Translations under genes and position numbers: made by a program
Notes under the pieces: model-generated
Told to the model about the DNA's origin: nothing
Databases searched by the model: none
The model's input: only the letters and a program-made list of their open reading frames with translations
In this document: piece by piece, positions 1-5,056 of the stretch
Layout of the letters: the number at the start of each line of letters is the position of its first letter
How positions within the stretch are numbered: position 1 is the first letter of the stretch
Assembly: GCA_900772425.1 (NCBI GenBank)
Contig: CAAHEK010000259.1
Coordinates: 1 to 6,629 of the forward strand
DNA from: an uncultured Lachnospira sp.
Lineage (GTDB): Bacteria > Bacillota > Clostridia > Lachnospirales > Lachnospiraceae
DNA: 6,629 bases
Direction: 5' to 3'

Positions 1-1
1 A

Positions 2-229
2 TGGTATTCAGGATATGGTTATTGTGTAGATATTCGTCATTCTAACGGTACTATGACAAGATATGGACACTTGAGTTCAATCAGTGTATCGAATGGACAG
101 AGTGTTTCACAGGGACAGGTAATAGCTAAGAGTGGAAATACAGGACAAAGCTCAGGCCCACATCTTCATTTTGAGATTTGGATTAATGGCTCAACAGTTA
201 ATCCGCTTAATTATGTAAATAAAAATTAG
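2..229 (+). CDS. M23 family (LytM-type) metallopeptidase, C-terminal fragment
   Basis: The 5' part lies outside the window; 75 codons remain, ending at TAG 227-229. The visible protein is the C-terminal half of an M23 zinc endopeptidase domain, which cuts peptide cross-links in peptidoglycan outside the membrane. Two hallmark motifs are present: the conserved histidine in 'RYGHLSSI' and the HxH motif in 'GPHLHFEI', which supplies a catalytic and a zinc-binding histidine. The 'NGQSVSQGQVIAKSGNTG' stretch before it is also typical of the fold. The upstream zinc ligands (HxxxD) would lie before base 1, so activity cannot be fully judged. The protein ends soon after the domain ('NPLNYVNKN'), so the peptidase domain is C-terminal. 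murA follows in the same direction. In Bacillus, murAA lies near spoIID and the M23-like spoIIQ, so a sporulation role is possible, but the fragment is too short to tell this from an ordinary wall hydrolase. Confidence 0.92.
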   Translation, partial: WYSGYGYCVDIRHSNGTMTRYGHLSSISVSNGQSVSQGQVIAKSGNTGQSSGPHLHFEIWINGSTVNPLNYVNKN

Positions 230-240
230 TAGTAAATTTA

Positions 241-281
241 AGGCTGTGCATAAAAATAAAATGCACAGTCTTTTTTTCTTT
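241..281 (+). terminator. Rho-independent terminator of the M23 peptidase gene
   Basis: An 11-bp stem pairs 241-251 (AGGCTGTGCAT) with 261-271 (ATGCACAGTCT), with one G-U wobble and a 9-base A-rich loop (252-260). A T tract runs from 271 to 281, broken by one C at 278. It starts 11 bases after the stop codon. Its T tract overlaps the -35 box of the first murA promoter candidate. Confidence 0.9.
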
Positions 282-308
282 ACAAATCAAAGCATGGTGA
301 TATATAAT
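279..308 (+). promoter_or_regulatory. Candidate sigma-A promoter P1 for murA
   Basis: A -35 box TTTACA (279-284) and a perfect -10 box TATAAT (303-308) are separated by 18 bases. Transcription would start near 315, giving a leader of about 145 bases before murA. The -35 box lies in the tail of the preceding terminator, so the two transcription units are packed back to back. Confidence 0.6.
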
Positions 309-355
309 AGAGCGAATGGATTTTTATATAACAAAAATACGATTGTTTTTTATGA

Positions 356-382
356 ATATATTTACATTTAAGTAAAATATAT
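356..382. repeat. Imperfect inverted repeat over promoter P2
   Basis: The left arm ATATATTTAC (356-365) pairs with the right arm 372-382 (GTAAA, one extra A at 377, then TATAT) around a 6-base centre ATTTAA. It covers the -35 box and most of the spacer of P2, where a repressor site could sit. It is almost wholly A/T, so a chance origin is quite possible. Confidence 0.3.
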
Positions 383-389
383 TTATAAT
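361..389 (+). promoter_or_regulatory. Candidate sigma-A promoter P2 for murA
   Basis: A -35 box TTTACA (361-366) and a perfect -10 box TATAAT (384-389) are separated by an ideal 17 bases. The start would be near 396, leaving a leader of about 64 bases. The surrounding DNA is very AT-rich, which helps promoters but also raises the chance of false -10 matches; the exact spacing and good -35 box argue that this one is real. An imperfect dyad (356-382) covers the -35 box and spacer. Confidence 0.7.
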
Positions 390-447
390 ATTTAATATAC
401 GGCTTTAAAATTAGCATGGCGAATGCCACAACGTGAATAATAGATTT

Positions 448-453
448 AGAGGT
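448..453 (+). promoter_or_regulatory. Ribosome binding site that fixes the murA start
   Basis: AGAGGT at 448-453 lies 6 bases before ATG 460. It lies inside the alternative longer reading from GTG 433, which has no purine-rich site in front of it, so ATG 460 is preferred. Confidence 0.75.
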
Positions 454-459
454 ATTAGA

Positions 460-1752
460 ATGGAACGTTATGTTGTCAAAGGAGGATTACCTTTACATGG
501 AGAGGTATCCATAGGCGGAGCGAAGAATGCAGCATTAGGTATTCTTGCAGCAGCAATTATGACAGATGAAACTGTAACAATAGAAAATGTACCTAATGTA
601 AGAGACACAAGAGTATTATTGCAGGCAATAGAAGGAATAGGAGCCAAGGTTAAGTATGTATACAATAATAGTGTACAGATTAATGGAGGTTCTATTTGTG
701 ATACAAATGTTGAATATGAATATATCAAGAAGATAAGAGCTTCTTATTATTTGCTCGGAGCACTTCTTGGAAAATATAAAGAGTCACATGTTGCACTTCC
801 GGGTGGATGTAATATCGGAAGCAGGCCAATAGACCAGCATATTAAGGGCTTCAGGGCACTTGGTGCTGAAGTCGAGATTAAGAATGGCGTTGTTAATGCA
901 CAGGCTGAAGACCTTGAAGGAAGTCATATTTATTTTGATATGGTTTCTGTAGGTGCAACAATTAACCTTATGATGGCATCATGTATGGCAAAGGGTAACA
1001 CGATTCTTGAAAATGCGGCTAAGGAGCCACATATCGTTGATGTCGCCAATTTCCTTAATTCAATGGGTGCAGATATTAAGGGAGCAGGAACAGATGTAAT
1101 CAGAATTAAAGGAGTAAGCAGACTTCATGGCTGTACATACTCCATAATTCCTGACCAGATAGAAGCAGGAACATTTATGCTTGCTGCTGCTGCAACACAC
1201 GGAGATGTAGTAGTTAAAGATGTAATTCCTAAGCATCTTGAATCAATATCAGCAAAGCTAATAGAAATGGGCTGTAAGGTAGAAGAAGGTGATGACAGCG
1301 TTCATGTTTTAGGTGCAGAGCATTTAAGATGTACTAATGTAAAGACTCTTCCATATCCGGGCTTCCCAACAGATATGCAGCCTCAGACTGCGGTTGTTTT
1401 AGCACTTGCAGGTGGTTCAAGTATGGTTACGGAAAGCATATTTGAAAACAGATTTAAGTATGTTGACGAATTAAGAAGAATGGGAGCTAACATAAAGGTT
1501 GAGGGCAATACCGCATATATTGAGGGTGTTGATAAATTTACCGGTGCCGAGCTTGCAGCTCCTGATTTAAGAGCCGGTGCGGCATTAGTAATTGCAGCAC
1601 TTGCAGCAGACGGTTTTTCTGAAATTGAAGATATAGAATATATTCAGCGTGGATACGAAGATTTTGACGAAAAGCTTCGTGGTCTTGGTGCATGCATCGA
1701 GAAGGTCGATTCAGACAGAGAACTGCAGAAGTTTAAGTTAAAGATTGGGTAA
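460..1752 (+). CDS. murA: UDP-N-acetylglucosamine 1-carboxyvinyltransferase (MurA)
   Basis: This cytoplasmic enzyme transfers enolpyruvate from PEP to UDP-GlcNAc, the first committed step of peptidoglycan precursor synthesis and the target of fosfomycin. The product is 430 aa, close to the family norm of about 420. Visible landmarks are GGAKN with Lys22 and Asn23, and 'PGGCNIGSRPID' with the catalytic and fosfomycin-reactive Cys117 and Arg122. 'YPGFPTDMQPQ' carries Asp305, the likely general base, and 'DLRAGAALVIA' carries Arg371. Cys is retained rather than the Asp found in naturally fosfomycin-resistant versions, so sensitivity is expected at the enzyme level (inference). A GTG at 433 would add nine residues, but ATG 460 has the ribosome site and matches the usual MurA N-terminus (MERYVVKGG). 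Firmicutes often carry two MurA paralogues; which one this is cannot be settled here. The gene has its own promoters and terminator, so it looks monocistronic. Confidence 0.97.
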   Translation: MERYVVKGGLPLHGEVSIGGAKNAALGILAAAIMTDETVTIENVPNVRDTRVLLQAIEGIGAKVKYVYNNSVQINGGSICDTNVEYEYIKKIRASYYLLGALLGKYKESHVALPGGCNIGSRPIDQHIKGFRALGAEVEIKNGVVNAQAEDLEGSHIYFDMVSVGATINLMMASCMAKGNTILENAAKEPHIVDVANFLNSMGADIKGAGTDVIRIKGVSRLHGCTYSIIPDQIEAGTFMLAAAATHGDVVVKDVIPKHLESISAKLIEMGCKVEEGDDSVHVLGAEHLRCTNVKTLPYPGFPTDMQPQTAVVLALAGGSSMVTESIFENRFKYVDELRRMGANIKVEGNTAYIEGVDKFTGAELAAPDLRAGAALVIAALAADGFSEIEDIEYIQRGYEDFDEKLRGLGACIEKVDSDRELQKFKLKIG

Positions 1753-1764
1753 TGTTAAGGCTTT

Positions 1765-1822
1765 TAGCTGTTGCCGGTAAGTGCGATTAATTGCGCTTAC
1801 CGGCAGCAGCTATTTTGTTATT
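1765..1822 (+). terminator. Strong Rho-independent terminator of murA
   Basis: A 22-bp uninterrupted stem pairs 1765-1786 with 1791-1812 around a TTAA loop, followed by TTTTGTTATT. Three pairs are G-U wobbles in the + strand RNA and would be A-C mismatches in RNA from the other strand. The structure is therefore selected for + strand transcription. It starts 13 bases after the murA stop and isolates murA from the kinase operon. Confidence 0.92.
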
Positions 1823-1910
1823 ATGCCGGAAAGCAGATTGTATGTCAGATTTTTATTGTTTTTTATATTGTTTTACTTTATCCTTTTTTAATAAAGTTAA
1901 TAGTAAATTT

Positions 1911-1941
1911 TTGGCATAAAGTTATATAAATATGTTATTCT
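1911..1941 (+). promoter_or_regulatory. Candidate promoter of the two-component operon
   Basis: A -35-like TTGGCA (1911-1916) lies 19 bases before an extended -10 element TG-T-TATTCT (1933-1941). The -10 hexamer matches consensus at four of six positions and the spacer is longer than ideal, so the TGn extension would matter. The predicted start is near 1948, immediately before the left arm of the leader inverted repeat. No better promoter was found between the murA terminator and the kinase gene. Confidence 0.45.
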
Positions 1942-1949
1942 AAAATTGC

Positions 1950-2018
1950 CGTAAACATTTTAAATAAAGATAGAGCTGACAAAGCTAAATTGGAGTTTAG
2001 TCATCACAAATGTTTACG
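1950..2018 (+). promoter_or_regulatory. Structured leader: 11-bp inverted repeat before the kinase gene
   Basis: CGTAAACATTT (1950-1960) and AAATGTTTACG (2008-2018) are perfect reverse complements separated by 47 bases. Inside, CTAAA (1985-1989) pairs with TTTAG (1996-2000) around a TTGGAG loop, and TGA (1977-1979) with TCA (2001-2003) can extend it across a bulge. A competing hairpin AGCT-GACAA-AGCT (1974-1986) shares bases with it. The right arm ends two bases before the ribosome site (2021-2027). In RNA it could be a 5'-terminal stem controlling stability or translation; in DNA it could be a bipartite operator. It resembles no riboswitch class that I recognise. Confidence 0.45.
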
Positions 2019-2020
2019 TT

Positions 2021-2027
2021 ATGGAGG
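2021..2027 (+). promoter_or_regulatory. Ribosome binding site that fixes the kinase start
   Basis: ATGGAGG at 2021-2027 lies 6 bases before ATG 2034. A longer in-frame reading from ATG 2010 would run through this site and through the right arm of the leader repeat, and has no ribosome site of its own, so ATG 2034 is preferred. Confidence 0.85.
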
Positions 2028-2033
2028 TTGTAT

Positions 2034-3584
2034 ATGAAACTTCGTAATAAATTAAAAATTTCTTTTATTATAATGATAATTCTGCCAGTAGTGTTATGTG
2101 CGATAGTTATTACCGGAGTTTTAAGGTTACAGGCTGACAGTCTTTATAAGGCTTATAAGATTGATAACGGAAATATGCTTATAAGCTTTTACTCGCCAAT
2201 GACGCTGCTGGGTAAGCTTACGGACTCAGTATACGAGGAGATGAGACTTGAAGCAGAGGAAAATCCTTCAAAGTTCTGTGATGAAGAATACCTTGAATGT
2301 CAGAGCGAAATACTGCATAGCAAGTTATCATCCCTGGTTGTAAGGAAAAATGGAGTTATTACATATTCTACCTGTAGTCTTTCAAACGAACAGCTTGAAG
2401 GGTTTCTGCCTGATTATGCCGGTCTTGAAGAAAATGTTTATGATGTTGGAACATATAAGGGTGGAGATTATCAGAAGCTGGTAAAACAGCTTGATTTTGA
2501 GGATGATGATAATAACCAGTACAGCGTGTTCATAATAACTTCATTGAAACAGGTAGTGCCTCAGATGAAGACATTCATTATTGAGATTATGGCTGCGGTA
2601 CTTCTGGTACTTATAATAACAAGTCTTATATTGACATATTGGATATATTGTTCAATCGTAAAACCGGTGAATAAGTTAAAGCTTGCTACGGACAATATTA
2701 AAAACGGAAATATGGATTTTGAGATGCCAAAGGTTCCTAATAATGAAATAGGAGAGGTTTGCAGGGATTTTGAGGAGATGAGAGTTATCTTAAAACAATC
2801 ATCAGAGGACAAAATAAAATCAGACCAGGAAGAGAAGGAACTGATAAGAAATATTTCACATGATTTGAAAACACCGCTTACTGCAATAAAAGGATATGTT
2901 GAGGGACTTTTAGACGGGATTGCAGATACGCCTGAGAAGCAGCAGAAGTACATCCGTACAATAGCTAACAAGGTTAATGATATGGACAAGCTTATAGATG
3001 AACTTACTATTTATTCAAGGCTGGATACAAACAGGGTTCCGTATACATTTTCTAAGATAGATGTAGGAGAATATTTCAATGACTGCTGTGCTGATTTGGA
3101 ATTAGAGCTTGAAGCACTTGGAATAGATTTGGAATACCGAAATCATATATCTGCGCCGTCAATTATTGTGGCGGACCCTGAACAGCTTAAGAGAGTTGTT
3201 AATAATATAATAAGCAATTCTGTAAAATACATGGCAGACGGAAGAAAAGGCAGGATTCAGATAGATTTGTTTGATGAAGGTGATTATGCACATGTTATTT
3301 TTAAGGACAACGGAAAAGGAATTGCAAGCAAGGATATAACAAGAATATTTGAAAGATTTTACCGCACCGATGAATCCCGTAACAGCAGACAGGGAGGAAG
3401 CGGAATTGGTCTTGCAATAGTCAAGAAGATAGTTGAGGACCATAAAGGCAAGATATGGGCAGAAAGTGTTGAGGGCGAAGGAACGACTATGCATCTTGAC
3501 CTTTTGAAATATAAAGACAATACATTTTGTATTGAAGATAAAAAAGCCCAGAAAGAAAATATAAAATTTATGAAACGAAAATAA
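2034..3584 (+). CDS. Membrane sensor histidine kinase (HAMP-HisKA-HATPase)
   Basis: This 516-aa protein is a transmembrane histidine kinase that senses a signal, autophosphorylates, and passes phosphate to the regulator encoded just downstream. Domains in order: a short basic N-terminus, TM1 (about 9-30), an extracellular sensor region (about 31-178) with no recognised ligand motif, TM2 (about 179-207), HAMP linker (about 208-256), and HisKA with phospho-acceptor His276 in 'NISHDLKTPL'. The ATP-binding domain has the N box 'NNIISNSVKYM' (Asn391, Asn395), G1 'DNGKGI' (425-430), the 'FERFYR' F box and G2 'GGSGIGL' (454-460). All catalytic motifs are intact. A lysine-rich tail of about 25 residues follows the ATPase domain; its role is unknown. 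The kinase gene comes before the regulator gene, the less common order, with 23 bases between them. The stimulus cannot be inferred from sequence. Confidence 0.95.
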   Translation: MKLRNKLKISFIIMIILPVVLCAIVITGVLRLQADSLYKAYKIDNGNMLISFYSPMTLLGKLTDSVYEEMRLEAEENPSKFCDEEYLECQSEILHSKLSSLVVRKNGVITYSTCSLSNEQLEGFLPDYAGLEENVYDVGTYKGGDYQKLVKQLDFEDDDNNQYSVFIITSLKQVVPQMKTFIIEIMAAVLLVLIITSLILTYWIYCSIVKPVNKLKLATDNIKNGNMDFEMPKVPNNEIGEVCRDFEEMRVILKQSSEDKIKSDQEEKELIRNISHDLKTPLTAIKGYVEGLLDGIADTPEKQQKYIRTIANKVNDMDKLIDELTIYSRLDTNRVPYTFSKIDVGEYFNDCCADLELELEALGIDLEYRNHISAPSIIVADPEQLKRVVNNIISNSVKYMADGRKGRIQIDLFDEGDYAHVIFKDNGKGIASKDITRIFERFYRTDESRNSRQGGSGIGLAIVKKIVEDHKGKIWAESVEGEGTTMHLDLLKYKDNTFCIEDKKAQKENIKFMKRK

Positions 3585-3607
3585 TAGTATTGTAAAGGAG
3601 ATTGATT

Positions 3608-4297
3608 ATGAGTAAAGTTCTTATTGTTGAAGATGAGGAAGCTATTGCAGATATTGAAAAGGATTACCTTGAATTAAGCGGATTTGAGGTTACAGTATGC
3701 AAGGATGGTACTACAGGACTTGCAACAGCACTTAACCAGGAATTTGATATTATGATTCTTGATATTATGCTTCCTGGAATTGATGGATTTGAGATTTGCA
3801 AGAAGGTAAGAGAAGAGAAAAATGTTCCAATAATAATGGTATCAGCAAAGAAAGAGGATATTGATAAGATAAGAGGTCTTGGAATGGGAGCAGATGACTA
3901 TATGACAAAGCCATTCAGTCCAAGTGAGCTTGTTGCGAGAGTTAAGGCACATTTATCAAGATATGAAAGACTTATCAGCAGTTCACAGCCTCAGAATGAT
4001 GTTATCGAAATAAGAGGCATTAAGATTGATAAGACAGCAAGAAGAGTATTTGTTGACGGAGAAGAGAAGATATTTACAACCAAGGAATTCGATTTGCTTA
4101 CATTTCTTGCTGAACATCCTAATCATGTTTATACAAAGGATGAACTTTTTAAAGAAATCTGGGATATGGACTCAATTGGTGATATAGCAACTGTTACGGT
4201 TCATATTAAGAAAATACGTGAAAAGATAGAATATGATACATCTAAGCCACAGTACATTGAAACAATATGGGGTGTGGGATACCGCTTTAAGATGTAA
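3608..4297 (+). CDS. OmpR/PhoB-family response regulator
   Basis: This 229-aa cytoplasmic DNA-binding regulator is the likely partner of the upstream kinase. The receiver domain (about 2-118) has the acidic pocket Glu8-Asp9, phospho-acceptor Asp52 in 'MILDIMLPGIDG', Ser79 at the switch position and the invariant Lys101 in 'MTKPF'. The winged-helix domain (about 131-228) has 'FTTKEFDLLTFLAEHP' and the terminal hairpin 'IETIWGVGYRFKM' typical of OmpR-type regulators. AAAGGAG (3594-3600) lies 7 bases before ATG 3608; an in-frame TTG at 3602 sits too close to this site to be the start. All phosphorylation residues are present, so it should work as a normal switch. Its targets are unknown; autoregulation of the operon through the upstream leader is possible but untested. 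Confidence 0.96.
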   Translation: MSKVLIVEDEEAIADIEKDYLELSGFEVTVCKDGTTGLATALNQEFDIMILDIMLPGIDGFEICKKVREEKNVPIIMVSAKKEDIDKIRGLGMGADDYMTKPFSPSELVARVKAHLSRYERLISSSQPQNDVIEIRGIKIDKTARRVFVDGEEKIFTTKEFDLLTFLAEHPNHVYTKDELFKEIWDMDSIGDIATVTVHIKKIREKIEYDTSKPQYIETIWGVGYRFKM

Positions 4298-4313
4298 CGA
4301 CCATGAAAGTGAC

Positions 4314-5036
4314 ATGAAAAGCATGCTTGATATTATATATGAGGATAAGGATAAGATAGTTGTAAATAAGCCGGCAGGTCAATTATCACAAAGTGGAAAG
4401 TCATTTGATTTAGACCTTGTGAGTGAAGTTATGGCTTACAGAAAAAGCAAAGGGGAACCTGCTTATGCAGCTATAATAAACAGACTTGACAGACCGGTAA
4501 GCGGTCTTGTTGTTATGGCTAAGAATAAAGCAGCGGCTGCAAAGTTATCAAATCTTGCACATAGTAAGGTGTATTATGCTGTTATTTGTGGAAAACCGGA
4601 AGAGAATGAAGCAGTCTTTGTGGATTATCTGGTGAAGAACGGAAAGGATAATACATCTTTTGTTGCGGATAAAGATACTGAAGGCGCAAAAGAAGCAAAG
4701 CTTTCATATGAAATTTTAAAATATAACGAAGAATTGAATGTTTCGCTTGTAAGGATAGAGCTGCTCACAGGAAGACATCACCAGATAAGGGTTCAGTTTG
4801 CGTCGAGAAATATGCCGTTGGTGGGGGATTTTAAATATCTGGATAAATTATGTGAATTAGACAGTAATAGTATTGGAAAAAATGAGAATTTGTGTTTTAA
4901 TAAAGGTATAGATAAAGTGGGAATGCAGGGATTAATGAACAAGATAGGCATTAAACGCAATACTATTGCGTTATGTTCATGTGCAATAACAGTTGGGGGA
5001 TTGGAATACACAATCGAAGCACCATTTACTTTATAA
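4314..5036 (+). CDS. RluA-family pseudouridine synthase
   Basis: The 240-aa product is predicted to convert specific uridines in rRNA or tRNA to pseudouridine. It begins directly with the catalytic domain ('IIYEDKDKIVVNKPAG') and lacks the N-terminal S4 domain of RluC and RluD types. The catalytic motif is 'NRLDRPVSGLVVMAK' with Asp59; the usual His before RLD is Asn56 here. 'LLTGRHHQIRVQFASR' and 'PLVGDFKY' are further family signatures. Between 'GDFKYLD' and 'NTIALCSCAI' there are about 33 residues, more than I expect for this loop. The start is uncertain: ATG 4314 is chosen because it lies 16 bases after the regulator stop and keeps the normal N-terminus. No good ribosome site precedes it, so translation may depend on ribosomes finishing the regulator gene; ATG 4323 is an alternative. 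Extending upstream to ATG 4233 would overlap the regulator and seems unlikely. The RNA target cannot be named. Confidence 0.9.
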   Translation: MKSMLDIIYEDKDKIVVNKPAGQLSQSGKSFDLDLVSEVMAYRKSKGEPAYAAIINRLDRPVSGLVVMAKNKAAAAKLSNLAHSKVYYAVICGKPEENEAVFVDYLVKNGKDNTSFVADKDTEGAKEAKLSYEILKYNEELNVSLVRIELLTGRHHQIRVQFASRNMPLVGDFKYLDKLCELDSNSIGKNENLCFNKGIDKVGMQGLMNKIGIKRNTIALCSCAITVGGLEYTIEAPFTL

Positions 5037-5056
5037 TTATACAAAAGGTCATAAAA

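Noticed and set aside
417..428. Small hairpin TGGC-GAAT-GCCA in the murA leader
   Set aside because: Only four base pairs and no T tract. Too short to call a regulator or terminator.
468..728. 86-codon open frame on the - strand inside murA
   Set aside because: It is antisense to the well-supported MurA N-terminal region, has no recognisable domain, and is explained as a shadow of the coding strand.
2561..3494. Two - strand open frames (2561-2989 and 3159-3494) inside the kinase gene
   Set aside because: Both overlap conserved kinase motifs on the + strand and their hydrophobic, serine-rich translations look like antisense readings. No protein family is recognised.
4303..4317. Tiny frame ATG-AAA-GTG-ACA-TGA whose stop overlaps ATG 4314
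   Set aside because: An ATGA overlap can mean translational coupling, but a four-residue frame without a ribosome site is expected by chance in this sequence.
4793..5044. 83-codon open frame on the - strand over the end of the pseudouridine synthase gene
   Set aside because: It overlaps the coding C-terminus with no recognisable product and no context on that strand. Treated as a shadow.
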